A DNA stretch of 45,559 nucleotides from Candidatus Aenigmatarchaeota archaeon (GTDB lineage Archaea > Aenigmatarchaeota > Aenigmatarchaeia > CG10238-14 > SCSR01), in contig JAHLMT010000006.1 of assembly GCA_018920185.1 (NCBI GenBank), forward strand, positions 1 through 45,559, read 5' to 3'. Both the position numbers and the translations under genes were made by a program. Below, in pieces: positions 16,089 to 24,542 of this stretch. Positions within the stretch are counted from its first letter, which is position 1, and each line of letters starts with the position of its first letter. The notes below the pieces were generated by a model that was not told where the DNA came from, made no database searches, and saw only the letters and a list, made by a program, of their open reading frames with translations.

Positions 16089-16486
16089 TAAACCACCATC
16101 GTTGCAATCTTTCCTATAGGTGGGAATCTCTCAACAGCTTCCCTTGCAACAGGTCCTTTAATTTCTGTTCCTTTTGGTGTTCCTTCTTCATCTGTAAGAA
16201 CAACAGCATTATCTTCGAATGACACTCTCATTCCATCTAATCTTCTATATTCTTGTTTTTGTCTAATTATCACAGCATTGAATATTTGCTTTCTGACTTT
16301 TGGATCACCAACTTTTACAGAAACTTTAACTATATCAGCCACCCCAGCTTTAGGAATTCTTTTTCTCTTACCTTTGTAACCAGAAACAGAAATTATCTCG
16401 ACTATCTTTGCACCACTATTATCGGCACACACAAGTCTACTGCCAACATTCAACCCTCTTGTAACAGATGCTTTTATTCCTTTCAT
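16088..16486 (-). CDS. rpl14: Ribosomal protein uL14
   Basis: The 132-aa protein has the uL14 signature [20 protein letters not shown] and [20 protein letters not shown], then [18 protein letters not shown]. It sits at the subunit interface near the GTPase centre. The start overlaps the uS17 stop by 4 nt (ATGA), and its stop overlaps the uL24 start by 1 nt, so translation is coupled through all three genes. Confidence 0.97.
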   Translation of the reverse strand: MKGIKASVTRGLNVGSRLVCADNSGAKIVEIISVSGYKGKRKRIPKAGVADIVKVSVKVGDPKVRKQIFNAVIIRQKQEYRRLDGMRVSFEDNAVVLTDEEGTPKGTEIKGPVAREAVERFPPIGKIATMVV

Positions 16487-16812
16487 CTACTCACTTTTTC
16501 TATAATCACAAAATGCTTAGTTTTGCTCAACGGTCTGCATTCGGCTATGGTAACTGTATCACCTTCTTTCGCAGATATGCAATCGGGATTGTAGACAGCT
16601 ATCTTGGAGTGTCTTCTTTCGTATCTTTCATACTTCGGCAGGTAATGTAAAAATTCGCGTTTGACTATGGCTGTTTTTCTAGCTTTTGTTGATACAACTT
16701 TACCTTGGAGAATATTACCTCTAATACTAATCTTGCCGTGCCATGCACATTTACTGTCATTGCACTCATTCTTGGGTGGTATTGCGTCTATTCCGATATT
16801 TCTCACGGCCAT
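16483..16812 (-). CDS. rps17: Ribosomal protein uS17
   Basis: The 109-aa archaeal uS17 has the N-terminal extension NIGIDAIPPKNECNDSKCAW typical of archaeal/eukaryal forms. It is followed by LQGKVVSTKARKTAIVKREF and the C-terminal GDTVTIAECRPLSKTKHFVI. It binds 16S rRNA during small-subunit assembly. It is separated from Rnp1 by a 645-bp stretch holding plus-strand ORFs, so it probably has its own promoter. Confidence 0.96.
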   Translation of the reverse strand: MAVRNIGIDAIPPKNECNDSKCAWHGKISIRGNILQGKVVSTKARKTAIVKREFLHYLPKYERYERRHSKIAVYNPDCISAKEGDTVTIAECRPLSKTKHFVIIEKVSR

Positions 16813-16906
16813 ATCAACTCTATTATTTACAAAAGATATGTTTTTATTAATTATCGTTTAACGGTATATTCTTCGTGAAAATTATTTTAATATTTTTATA
16901 AATAAT

Positions 16907-17149
16907 ATGATAAAAGTGGTAGATCAGAAATATCTGTCCATCCCCCAGTATAGAGAGTCGAATGAGCTTTATTTAGTAGAAGATAAACCAATCATTATTT
17001 TAGTAAATGAGGGAGTTAAACCAGGTGGGGAAGTACGTGCCACCAGCAATATGTTAGAGGTTATCAGAATACTAGATTTACCCCATCAGATTCGCAGTAA
17101 TTACATCTACATAAGTAGGTCGCCAGAAAGATTTTCTCTTTTATTTTGA
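16907..17149 (+). CDS. Possible unknown protein, first of three overlapping plus-strand ORFs
   Basis: The 80-aa frame reads MIKVVDQKYLSIPQYRESNE and continues with KPIIILVNEGVKPGGEVRAT, an alternating strand pattern with a glycine-rich turn. It ends at TGA 17147-17149, overlapping the next frame by 4 nt (TTGA). It faces away from uS17. It may be an independent gene or the N-terminal part of one gene split by frameshifts together with 17146-17340 and 17328-17456. No homologue was recognised. Confidence 0.45.
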   Translation: MIKVVDQKYLSIPQYRESNELYLVEDKPIIILVNEGVKPGGEVRATSNMLEVIRILDLPHQIRSNYIYISRSPERFSLLF

Positions 17150-17340
17150 CAAAAGATGAAGAAGAAATTTTAAGAAATTCTTTGGTAAATGGAGTGTATA
17201 CCGAAGAATCAAGAAGAATTTTTAGAAAATGTATGGTTACAATTTTTTATCCCCCAGAATTAAATTGCGTATTTCACAGACCGCATAGTATAAGATGCAA
17301 ACCTACAATTGAAATGGGAAAACTTATATGGGAGTTTTAG
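17146..17340 (+). CDS. Possible unknown protein, second of three overlapping ORFs
   Basis: The 64-aa frame starts at TTG 17146 (TKDEEEILRNSLVNGVYTEE) and contains VTIFYPPELNCVFHRPHSIR. The frame is open upstream of the TTG for a short distance, so it could also continue from the preceding ORF by a frameshift around 17120-17145. It overlaps the third ORF by 13 nt. The function is unknown. Confidence 0.35.
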   Translation: MTKDEEEILRNSLVNGVYTEESRRIFRKCMVTIFYPPELNCVFHRPHSIRCKPTIEMGKLIWEF

Positions 17341-17456
17341 AAACTTACGATCCCGAAGCTTTAAATTCTCTTCATACTATTAAGAAAAGTCTATATATTG
17401 ATAAAGTAATTAGAATGGGGAAAATTCTATTTATAGAAAACTTTAGGATATGGTAA
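17328..17456 (+). CDS. Possible unknown protein, third of three overlapping ORFs
   Basis: The 42-aa frame starts at ATG 17328 (MGVLETYDPEALNSLHTIKK) and ends with KILFIENFRIW at TAA 17454-17456, 1 nt from the convergent Rnp1 stop. It is too short to judge alone. Its packing with the two upstream ORFs suggests either a mini-operon or a broken gene of about 180 codons. Confidence 0.3.
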   Translation: MGVLETYDPEALNSLHTIKKSLYIDKVIRMGKILFIENFRIW

Positions 17457-17457
17457 C

Positions 17458-17739
17458 TTACCATCTTGAGAATTTTTTCTTTATCCTATCTTCTGGTCGT
17501 GATATAAGCAATTTACCATCGACTTGAACTTTAGTTTTGTCTGGAAGGGTGAAAACAAATACACAATTCCCTTTTATTACAGTTTTTTCTTTGTCTTTAG
17601 TCTCGATTTTTAAAGTGTTGTAAGTTTCGTCTATTACGGTGCCGTATATACCTTTTTGTGACGGGTCAGTAGATTTTTCTACCTTAACTTTTAAGCCGAT
17701 TAATTCATGTCTAACTAAATTGTGAGGTGTGATTGACAT
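17458..17739 (-). CDS. rnp1: Ribonuclease P protein component 1 (Rpp29/Pop4)
   Basis: The 93-aa protein has the Rpp29 Sm-like core. It starts MSITPHNLVRHELIGLKVKV, continues with STDPSQKGIYGTVIDETYNT and ends GKLLISRPEDRIKKKF. It is an archaeal RNase P subunit acting on pre-tRNA 5' leaders. In archaea rnp1 commonly lies between the aIF1-like gene and uS17, as it does here. Confidence 0.95.
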   Translation of the reverse strand: MSITPHNLVRHELIGLKVKVEKSTDPSQKGIYGTVIDETYNTLKIETKDKEKTVIKGNCVFVFTLPDKTKVQVDGKLLISRPEDRIKKKFSRW

Positions 17740-17799
17740 AGTTTTAGATTTACATCTTTAATATAAGAACATTCTACTTATGTGTATCAAGTGAAAACT

Positions 17800-18132
17800 T
17801 TAACTAATTTCAATCTGCTCTTCAGAATAACCAAGTTTAACTAAAATGTCCTTTACTTTATTCTTATGATCCCCTTGCAATTCAATATGACCTTCTTTTA
17901 CCGTTCCACCACATGCTAATTTGCTTTTCAACTGTTTGGCAACATCTTTAGCATTTTCAACAATACCTTCAATAATTGTTATTGGCTTGGAAAATCTTCT
18001 CATCTCCGTAGTGATTCTAATCTTTTCTGCTTCCCTTTCTATAGTTACACAAACACATAAGTCAAATGGTAATCCGCATTTAGAACAGGTATTTGCAGTT
18101 GCCTGAGCTCCACATTTGGGACAAACAACCAT
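17800..18132 (-). CDS. Translation initiation factor aIF1 (SUI1) with N-terminal zinc ribbon
   Basis: The 110-aa protein begins with a four-cysteine ribbon (CPKCGAQATANTCSKCGLP, followed by CVC). It then has the SUI1/eIF1 core, including KPITIIEGIV, AKQLKSKLACGGTVKEGHIE and LQGDHKNKVKDILVKLGY. It promotes start-codon selection on the small subunit. The gene is placed 1 nt after uL29, an arrangement typical of archaea. The zinc ribbon is seen in many archaeal aIF1 proteins. Confidence 0.94.
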   Translation of the reverse strand: MVVCPKCGAQATANTCSKCGLPFDLCVCVTIEREAEKIRITTEMRRFSKPITIIEGIVENAKDVAKQLKSKLACGGTVKEGHIELQGDHKNKVKDILVKLGYSEEQIEIS

Positions 18133-18133
18133 C

Positions 18134-18334
18134 TTATTTCTTCACCACACTCTTTTGTCTTTTAATTGTTAATATCCGAGCGATATCTTTTCTGAGAACA
18201 CGAATTTTACCAGGATTCTTGATAGGTCTACCACGTTTAACATTGCCGATTTCTTTCATTAACTCTAATTTCAATTCAGAAAGTCGTTTATCCAAATCTT
18301 TTGTGTCCATCGAATGTAATTCTTTGGTCTTCAA
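18134..18334 (-). CDS. rpl29: Ribosomal protein uL29
   Basis: The 66-aa helical hairpin protein starts KTKELHSMDTKDLDKRLSEL and has the conserved GRPIKNPGKIRVLRKDIARI. The start is TTG at 18334. It was chosen over the in-frame ATG at 18310 because the residues KTKELHSM are conserved at this end in the family, and GAGGGTTA lies just upstream. It sits near the peptide exit tunnel. Confidence 0.93.
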   Translation of the reverse strand: MKTKELHSMDTKDLDKRLSELKLELMKEIGNVKRGRPIKNPGKIRVLRKDIARILTIKRQKSVVKK

Positions 18335-18371
18335 CTAGTAACCCTCTTTTTATAAATTTATTTTAAAATAT

Positions 18372-18983
18372 TTAAACATTTTCTTTAACTTCAACTTTCT
18401 TTTCAACAATAACTTCTTTCGGTAAAGCTTTCATTATCTTAACTTTTACTCCAATTATTCCCGGTTTAATGTTAGCTTGGGTATATCCGACATCTACTAA
18501 TCGTTCGGCATATTCTCCTGAATGAGCAACAAATCCCATTCTGAATTTCTGTTCGCGTGAGCGTTCTACACCACCAATTTTCCCACTAATTTCAATCTGT
18601 ATCCCTACAGCTCCAGCTTCCATAACTTTTTCCAGATAATAGTTGGCAACTTTCTTGTAGTTTATTCCCCTTTCAATTGAGTTAGCAATTCTTCTTGCAA
18701 CTATGTTAGCATCAAGAAACGGTTCACTAACTTCTCTTACATCAAGTAGGGGATTTTCAAAACCAAATTTTTCCTTAATTTCTTCTGTTATCTCATTGAC
18801 CTTTCTGCCACTTCTGCCTATGACTAATCCTGGTTTGTGTACGTGAATGATTATCCTTGTTCCCAGTGGTGTTCTTTGTATCTCACTATGGCTATATCCC
18901 GCTTTTTCAAATCGTTTCTTTAAAAATTCTTCTACTTCAGATATTTTGATTCCTTCTTTAACAAAGAGTTTCTCAACAGCCAT
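18372..18983 (-). CDS. rps3: Ribosomal protein uS3
   Basis: The 203-aa protein has a KH domain with the RNA-binding GxxG in HKPGLVIGRSGRKVNEI and the C-terminal domain ISGKIGGVERSREQKFRMGF. It lies at the mRNA entry channel. Its ATG overlaps the uL22 stop by one base (TAATG). A short Val/Lys/Glu tail replaces the longer tails of some archaea. Confidence 0.96.
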   Translation of the reverse strand: MAVEKLFVKEGIKISEVEEFLKKRFEKAGYSHSEIQRTPLGTRIIIHVHKPGLVIGRSGRKVNEITEEIKEKFGFENPLLDVREVSEPFLDANIVARRIANSIERGINYKKVANYYLEKVMEAGAVGIQIEISGKIGGVERSREQKFRMGFVAHSGEYAERLVDVGYTQANIKPGIIGVKVKIMKALPKEVIVEKKVEVKENV

Positions 18984-19342
18984 TATCGTTCCTCTACAAC
19001 AATTTCTATATTTGCAGATTTTCCTATTCTTCCTCTATGCGGAAATCTACTTTTTGCAAATATTCTTTTTTCTGCTTTGTCTGCTCTAGCATTTCTGACG
19101 AACAATTTTTCAACATTCATACCTTTGTTTTTAGCATTTGCTTCAGCTGATTTAACAATCTCCAATAATTTCTGTGCGGTTTTTGTGTGATATTGTCCAT
19201 TCAAGTTTCTTTTCCGATTGATTAAATCTTCCAGAATTTTTTTAGCTCTATCGATTTTCTTACCTTTAATCAACTTCAACAATAGCTCTGAAGTTTTTAG
19301 AGACACGGTAGCATTTGTTTCTTTTGCAAGTGCAGTTTTCAT
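18983..19342 (-). CDS. rpl22: Ribosomal protein uL22
   Basis: The 119-aa protein carries GKKIDRAKKILEDLINRKRN, KSAEANAKNKGMNVEKLFV and the C-terminal FAKSRFPHRGRIGKSANIEI. It lines the exit tunnel. It is short for an archaeal uL22 (usually about 150 aa), with a reduced N-terminus and tunnel hairpin. It is coupled to uS3 by a 1-nt overlap and lies 8 nt after uS19. Confidence 0.93.
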   Translation of the reverse strand: MKTALAKETNATVSLKTSELLLKLIKGKKIDRAKKILEDLINRKRNLNGQYHTKTAQKLLEIVKSAEANAKNKGMNVEKLFVRNARADKAEKRIFAKSRFPHRGRIGKSANIEIVVEER

Positions 19343-19350
19343 TATATCCC

Positions 19351-19764
19351 TTATGTAGTTCTCATAGCTGCGTGCTTTGTAGATTTAGAAGCTCCGATGC
19401 CAGGTGCTGAATGTTGTACACGCTTTATAGGAATAGCAAAATCCCCTAACCTAAATCCAATCATTTCAGGCTTGACTTCGACTGTAAACCATCTACCAGA
19501 TTTATCACCTTCAGCTGCACCACCAATGTAAACACCAAACTTTCTACCAACCATCTCAGGTAAAATTATCATGTTGCGCAAGTGAGTTTTAATAAACTTA
19601 TTAGGATGTCTCCTTATTTTTTCTAACAATTTCTTTTGTTGTTCGGTTAATCCTCTTTTTAAGCTTCTCCTTTCCCTCGATGGCAGTAAGCGTGCAATCT
19701 CTTCAATAGACATTTTCTTCAATTCTTCAAAGCTATGCCCGCGTAAGCTGAATTCTTTAGCCAT
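19351..19764 (-). CDS. rps19: Ribosomal protein uS19
   Basis: The 137-aa protein has an archaeal-type N-terminus (MAKEFSLRGHSFEELKKMSI) and the core FIKTHLRNMIILPEMVGRKF, then VYIGGAAEGDKSGRWFTVEV and MIGFRLGDFA, ending in HSAPGIGASKSTKH. It is in the head of the small subunit. A 114-bp AT-rich gap separates it from uL2 and may hold an internal promoter. Confidence 0.96.
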   Translation of the reverse strand: MAKEFSLRGHSFEELKKMSIEEIARLLPSRERRSLKRGLTEQQKKLLEKIRRHPNKFIKTHLRNMIILPEMVGRKFGVYIGGAAEGDKSGRWFTVEVKPEMIGFRLGDFAIPIKRVQHSAPGIGASKSTKHAAMRTT

Positions 19765-19878
19765 ATTATCAACAATATGTTTGTTGTATATTTAAAATTT
19801 GTATCTTTATAAACAACCTTTACATAATTTGTTCTATATTTCATAGCTAAAAACAAGAAATTTATTTTAAATTTAATT

Positions 19879-20574
19879 TTATTTTCTTTTTCCTGTTTTT
19901 CTGGCTGAGATGCTACCGATTTTTCTTCCCGGTGGTGCGAATCTTGATATAGTTTTGAATTTAGCAGATTTCTTCTTTCCACCATAAGGATGGTCAACGG
20001 GATTCATCGCCACACCAACTGTTCGGGGATATAACTTTCCTCTAGCCATCATTGCATGCAATCTTTTACCGGCTTTAATCCATGGTTTTTCTAGTCGTCC
20101 ACCACCAGCAGGTACACCAATCATAACTCTGCATCTACCATCTAAAGTTTTTTCTCTTCCTGTAGCAAACTGTATCGTCACTTTATTTCCACTCGCTCCT
20201 ATTACTGTTGCAAAACTACCAGAACTTCTGCATAATTTAGGACCAGAACCTGGATAAGTCTCGATGCAAGAAATTTTAGTACCTATAGGCACTTTTGACA
20301 ATTCAACAACACTACCTATACCAGAATATTGGCCATAATGAATGTAATCACCGGCTTGTATTCCTTCAGGAGCTATATGTAAAATCTCTCGACCGTTCGG
20401 ATCTCTGACAAGCATTACGGGTGCAAAATGTCCAGGATCATTCATAATGTCAACAACTTTCGCAGTAAAACTGCCATAAGGAAAATACTGAACTCTACCC
20501 AAGAATCTATGTGATGGTGTCCTATATCTTGGTCCACCCCTTCCTCTTGCCTGAACTATTAAAGTTTTCCCCAT
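19879..20574 (-). CDS. rpl2: Ribosomal protein uL2
   Basis: The 231-aa protein has MGKTLIVQARGRGGPRYRTP, then a central OB/SH3-like region and the peptidyl-transferase loop VAMNPVDHPYGGKKKS. The conserved His in this loop is needed for peptide bond formation in family studies. The end is a basic RKTGKRK tail. It faces the divergent 88-aa gene at 20644. Confidence 0.97.
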   Translation of the reverse strand: MGKTLIVQARGRGGPRYRTPSHRFLGRVQYFPYGSFTAKVVDIMNDPGHFAPVMLVRDPNGREILHIAPEGIQAGDYIHYGQYSGIGSVVELSKVPIGTKISCIETYPGSGPKLCRSSGSFATVIGASGNKVTIQFATGREKTLDGRCRVMIGVPAGGGRLEKPWIKAGKRLHAMMARGKLYPRTVGVAMNPVDHPYGGKKKSAKFKTISRFAPPGRKIGSISARKTGKRK

Positions 20575-20643
20575 TTCACACCTATTGTCTTTTTCTGACT
20601 TTAAATAAATAAGTTTTTAAACTTAATTAAACACTCTGAAATA

Positions 20644-20910
20644 ATGGCAACTACAAATGGTTATAACATAGAAGGATGTAAAGCTTTAATTGCAGCTGTA
20701 ATAGAATGTGCTAGAAAAAGTAATGGTCGTGATTATTTAGATTATTTAAGAGGTCCGTGTGGGAGATTTTGGATAACTGCCGCGGGATACGATCCAGAAG
20801 AAGTATTTAACGCTCTAAATACACGGAGGGGTGAACGTTACACACCTTTAAAACTGTGCCCGCTATGTAAAGGTGACGTGGACCATATCAAACTGTCAAA
20901 CCCAATTTAA
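20644..20910 (+). CDS. Unknown 88-aa protein inserted between uL2 and uL23
   Basis: The protein reads [20 protein letters not shown] then [20 protein letters not shown] and [14 protein letters not shown], ending with a CPLCKGD knuckle. The helical AxIxxARK...[14 protein letters not shown]...GYDPEEV pattern recalls small phage- and plasmid-encoded proteins with a similar lGldpeevr ending; this is a resemblance, not an identification. A TATA-like CTTTAAATAAATA lies at 20599-20611. The 3' end overlaps the convergent uL23 gene by 23 nt. Confidence 0.6.
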   Translation: MATTNGYNIEGCKALIAAVIECARKSNGRDYLDYLRGPCGRFWITAAGYDPEEVFNALNTRRGERYTPLKLCPLCKGDVDHIKLSNPI

Positions 20911-21148
20911 CAGCCACATCTATCGCTTTATACTCCGGTTTCAATTTTACATAAGCTTTCTTTTCCCCACCCTTGATTTGGGTGTTTATTTTCTCAACTT
21001 TCACATCAAATGCTTTCTCAATAGCTTCCTTAATTTGTCGTTTGCTTGATTTCCTGTTTACTATAAACACTAACTTGTTCTCCTTTTCAACTAATCCAAC
21101 AGCTTTTTCTGTTAAATATGCGTAATTGATTACCTTGTACGGATCCAT
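20888..21148 (-). CDS. rpl23: Ribosomal protein uL23
   Basis: The 86-aa protein starts [20 protein letters not shown] and continues with [20 protein letters not shown] and [20 protein letters not shown]. It lies at the tunnel exit and is the docking site for SRP. The C-terminus (GLTV) is encoded in the overlap with the plus-strand 88-aa gene. Confidence 0.96.
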   Translation of the reverse strand: MDPYKVINYAYLTEKAVGLVEKENKLVFIVNRKSSKRQIKEAIEKAFDVKVEKINTQIKGGEKKAYVKLKPEYKAIDVAVKLGLTV

Positions 21149-21217
21149 AAGTTCACTTTTATTTACTTAAAGCATTAGATAATTTAATTTATAAAGATAC
21201 ACTAATATGAACATTCA

Positions 21218-22006
21218 TTAGAGTTTTTCAATAGCACTTTTTGTGAAAATAGTCAATCTTCCAACATGAGCTCCTGGTGCAAGTTTTTCTGCTGATAAAT
21301 TTTCAACTTTGCAAACATCACATCCTGGGATATTTTTCACAGCTTTATTAATCCCGTCATCAGTTGTAATAACAAACAAAGGACCAATTTTAGTTTTGTA
21401 TTTTCGCCCACGCATTTTTCCTTTACCAGCTCTTATTTTTCGTTTCCTAATTCTCTCAAGTTCTTTTTCTAAGCCAATCTTAACTAAAAACTTTATTACA
21501 TCTTTTGTTTTCTTCAGTTCTTGTAACTTATCTTCAACAATTATTGGTAATTCTTTCACATCTTGAATTTGATGGCCTCTTTTAGCAACTATTTCTTTTA
21601 CAGCTGTTGCAGCTAGGGCACTTCTAACGGCTTTCCTTCTTTCTTTCTTGTTAATTTTTTGCGCCCACACCCTCTCAACTAACGGTGGGTGAGCTCTTCT
21701 CCCACCAACAGCTTGAGGAACGAATCTTGCGCGCATTTGCAACCACGGTACTGTTTTTGCGTGGAGTCTTGGTAGCCTTGCCATTTCTCTGTTCATCATC
21801 GAATATCTTGTCCTTCTTACACCATGGTAATGTGCAGAAGTTCTTTTGCCAGCCATAGGATCTGGTCCATATGGTTGTCTCCGTTTACTTTGGCTAGATA
21901 ATACTGCACGCAGAACCAAATCTTCTCTTATAGGTTCTTCAAATACTTTCGGTAGTTCTATTTTTCCTATTGGTTTGCCTTCTAAATCTAAAACATCAAC
22001 TTTCAT
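21218..22006 (-). CDS. rpl4: Ribosomal protein uL4
   Basis: The 262-aa archaeal uL4 starts MKVDVLDLEGKPIGKIELPK. Its tunnel-reaching loop has SQSKRRQPYGPDPMAGKRTS and VPQAVGGRRAHPPLVERVWA. The C-terminal globular part has GPLFVITTDDGINKAVKNIP and CDVCKVENLSAEKLAPGAHV. The start overlaps the stop of the 75-aa unknown gene by 4 nt (ATGA). Confidence 0.97.
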   Translation of the reverse strand: MKVDVLDLEGKPIGKIELPKVFEEPIREDLVLRAVLSSQSKRRQPYGPDPMAGKRTSAHYHGVRRTRYSMMNREMARLPRLHAKTVPWLQMRARFVPQAVGGRRAHPPLVERVWAQKINKKERRKAVRSALAATAVKEIVAKRGHQIQDVKELPIIVEDKLQELKKTKDVIKFLVKIGLEKELERIRKRKIRAGKGKMRGRKYKTKIGPLFVITTDDGINKAVKNIPGCDVCKVENLSAEKLAPGAHVGRLTIFTKSAIEKL

Positions 22007-22230
22007 TTTCCCACTCTTTTACCATATCTTTTTAATCTTTTTAAGAATTCTTCATAACCATTGTCACTAAAATATATATCAAATTCACAACCCATATCTT
22101 CCATACCTTCAAATGGGGGTAAAACAGAATCAATTTTTATTTCTGACACTGTGTATATTCTACCTTCAACTTTTAAATGGAAACTACCATTATTATAATT
22201 AACTCTAACTCTATTTGATCTAGTAACCAT
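22003..22230 (-). CDS. Unknown small beta-rich protein between uL3 and uL4
   Basis: The 75-aa protein has alternating strand patterns (RVRVNYNNGSFHLKVEGRIY, then TVSEIKIDSVLPPFEGMEDM and EFDIYFSDNGYEEF) and a basic tail (KRLKRYGKRVGK). It begins 1 nt after the uL3 stop and overlaps uL4 by 4 nt, so it is cotranslated with both. Archaeal uL3 and uL4 are normally adjacent; no known ribosomal or assembly protein is recognised here. It might bind RNA, judging from the basic tail, but that is a guess. Confidence 0.75.
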   Translation of the reverse strand: MVTRSNRVRVNYNNGSFHLKVEGRIYTVSEIKIDSVLPPFEGMEDMGCEFDIYFSDNGYEEFLKRLKRYGKRVGK

Positions 22231-22231
22231 C

Positions 22232-23203
22232 TTACTTCACGATTTCTCTAATTTCAGGTAAATAAAATCTCAATTTAGGAGGCCTTATAACATGTCTCAT
22301 CAAAACCAATCTTTTCTTACTGCCGGGGACAGAACCTTCTAGCAGAATGTAATTGCCTTTAACTACTCCGTATCTTACAAATCCACCCTTCGGAGTTATA
22401 TCACCATCACCAATTCTCAGTACACGTTTATTTAATTCAGTTCTTCTGAAAAATCCCAACTGTCCAGCCATGGGGACAGACCATCTAACTTTTCCTGGTC
22501 TTTCTTGTCCCAAAGAGCCAACATGTCTTAGTTTCTTTTTAGCATGTCTAACTTGAATTTTCACACCAAATCTTTTCACAGGTCCCGCAGTACCTTTGCC
22601 TTTAGTAACAGAAATGACATCAACCAATTCACCTTCTCTAACAAAATCTTTTGCTGTAATTTCTTTGTTCAACATAGATTTGGCAAACTCTAGTTTTTCT
22701 TTAACATCTTTACCACCGATTTCAAGCTCAAATATTTCAGGAGTTTTCTTTCTTACTCCAGATAATCTGGGCTGTGTTGAGACTATTAGTCTGACTCTAG
22801 AAATCTTATTAATGTTTTTCTCCATTTCAGCTAATTTTTCTTCAGTTTTAAAATTTCCAACTTTAATCTTGCGTGATAAATCCTTAGGCAAATCTTTAAT
22901 TATAGCTTCGGATAAAACTCTCAATCCATCAACAGAATTCTGATATACTCTCACACCAATAACTTTTAATGGTGGGCAATCTATGACAGTTACAGGTACA
23001 GAAATCTCTTGACCAAAAGTTAGAGAACCTTTTCTATTATCAAATAGAATAGCATGTAACATTCCAGCCTTGTAACCTGCAAACCCCATTATCTTTGGTT
23101 TATCCGATTCTGGATATGTCGTTATGTTAGGATATATTCGAATACTTCTTTTTCTCGGCCAATATCCTTTAGAACCTTCTCTTGGTTTTTTCACTTCTGG
23201 CAT
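22232..23203 (-). CDS. rpl3: Ribosomal protein uL3
   Basis: The 323-aa archaeal/eukaryal-type uL3 starts MPEVKKPREGSKGYWPRKRS and contains MGFAGYKAGMLHAIL. The central loop GKGTAGPVKRFGVKIQVRHA is followed by KKLRHVGSLGQERPGKVRWS. It binds near the peptidyl transferase centre and is the first gene of the cluster on the minus strand. Its promoter should lie in the 55 bp between 23204 and 23258. Confidence 0.97.
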   Translation of the reverse strand: MPEVKKPREGSKGYWPRKRSIRIYPNITTYPESDKPKIMGFAGYKAGMLHAILFDNRKGSLTFGQEISVPVTVIDCPPLKVIGVRVYQNSVDGLRVLSEAIIKDLPKDLSRKIKVGNFKTEEKLAEMEKNINKISRVRLIVSTQPRLSGVRKKTPEIFELEIGGKDVKEKLEFAKSMLNKEITAKDFVREGELVDVISVTKGKGTAGPVKRFGVKIQVRHAKKKLRHVGSLGQERPGKVRWSVPMAGQLGFFRRTELNKRVLRIGDGDITPKGGFVRYGVVKGNYILLEGSVPGSKKRLVLMRHVIRPPKLRFYLPEIREIVK

Positions 23204-23258
23204 CTAATCACTTCAAAAAGTATTGACTTTAATGATTTAAAAACCTATTCATCCGAAT

Positions 23259-24350
23259 TCAGAATAATTGTTTTTTGTAGAAGTTGTTGAATCTACTACC
23301 GATATCTACTTTAAAGAATTTCATTAACGGCTCAAAGTATTCTGGATGACTTTTATACAAGTTAAATAAAGTACCTTCTACAATTTTTTGACCGTCTCTA
23401 TTTAATACACCAAGGGGATGGATTAGTCTTGGGCTTGGTATCATTCCTAACAGGTATGCGGCAAATTGTATAGCTTCTGGATTTCTATAATTTTCTTGTA
23501 TTTCATATTCGTCGCCATCGATACGAATTCTGTGTTTAGTTTTTACACCTACAATACCATTTAATTCACCTAATGTTTCATCTAGCTTTTTCGCTTTTTC
23601 ATATTCTCCAGCTAGTAGAAATTCTAGCAATTCAACATACTTATGTGGCAGCAAATTACTCATGACAGAAATTACACCCACACCTTCTATTTCTGGATCG
23701 GAACAAATTTTATAAGTGTTGGGGTCATCGCCTGAAATTATTTTAAATGTATGTTTATCAAAACCATATTTTCGGGCCAATCTTCTCGTTTCTCTCATCT
23801 GATCAAAATTTCCACTTGCTTCTTTTATCCCTACTACAGCAGGAACACTTTTTGCAATATAAATTCTTGTTAGAGGTTCGATTGGTGGATGTCCCCTACC
23901 ACGTACATCATACATGATAATAGGTATGCCAACATTTCCAACTCTCTCAAAATATTGTTTAAAACCTTCCTGTGAAGTTCCAATTTTATATCCAGTATCG
24001 TGCAATGCAGCATCGGCACCCAATTCTTTAGCATTTCTTGTTGTTTTTACAGCTTCTTCTGTTGGTATAGCTCCGCAACCAGCAATCACTGGTACTTTGC
24101 CGTCTACAGTTTTAATTACAGTTTTAAGTACTTTATAATAATCATCTTCAGAAATTTCTCTTAGTAGAGGTCCCATACCAGTTGTTCCTAATGGAACTAA
24201 ATTATGAATATTGTTTTCTATTTGATATTCAACTAATCTTTCTAGGGTCGCAAAACTAACTTTTCCATCATCAGTTAAAGGAGTTATTAAGGCGGTGGAT
24301 GCGCCCTCAAATTTCTCAACTTTCGAACTTCCCTCTCGAACGAGGGTCAT
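23259..24350 (-). CDS. Dihydrodipicolinate synthase (DapA) family aldolase
   Basis: The 363-aa class I aldolase barrel has LVPLGTTGMGPLLREIS (Thr pair of the pyruvate site), IPIIMYDVRGRGHPP (active-site Tyr and the Arg that binds the substrate carboxylate in DHDPS) and VVGIKEASGNFDQM (Schiff-base Lys). The core length is normal, but there is a 12-residue N-terminal extension and about 50 extra C-terminal residues (HPEYFEPLMKFFKV). It may make 4-hydroxy-tetrahydrodipicolinate or act on a related 2-oxo acid; no other lysine-pathway gene is in the window. Confidence 0.88.
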   Translation of the reverse strand: MTLVREGSSKVEKFEGASTALITPLTDDGKVSFATLERLVEYQIENNIHNLVPLGTTGMGPLLREISEDDYYKVLKTVIKTVDGKVPVIAGCGAIPTEEAVKTTRNAKELGADAALHDTGYKIGTSQEGFKQYFERVGNVGIPIIMYDVRGRGHPPIEPLTRIYIAKSVPAVVGIKEASGNFDQMRETRRLARKYGFDKHTFKIISGDDPNTYKICSDPEIEGVGVISVMSNLLPHKYVELLEFLLAGEYEKAKKLDETLGELNGIVGVKTKHRIRIDGDEYEIQENYRNPEAIQFAAYLLGMIPSPRLIHPLGVLNRDGQKIVEGTLFNLYKSHPEYFEPLMKFFKVDIGSRFNNFYKKQLF

Positions 24351-24542
24351 AATTAATGATACATAATGAAGATATTTAAATGTTTATGGAGAGGTATAAA
24401 ATTTCTGCAGAATATTAAATCCAATTTGAATCTCAGTTTTGTAGCCTTATAGCTCTTAGTCATTGCTGTTGATTTTTTTCTTGACAGAATACTCATGGTG
24501 AAATGTTTTATGCTTTAAAAATGTTAATAGTTTATTGAAATT

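Noticed and set aside
19719-19997. A 92-codon frame across uS19 and uL2
   Set aside because: It overlaps both ribosomal genes on the same strand in another frame and has unnatural composition.
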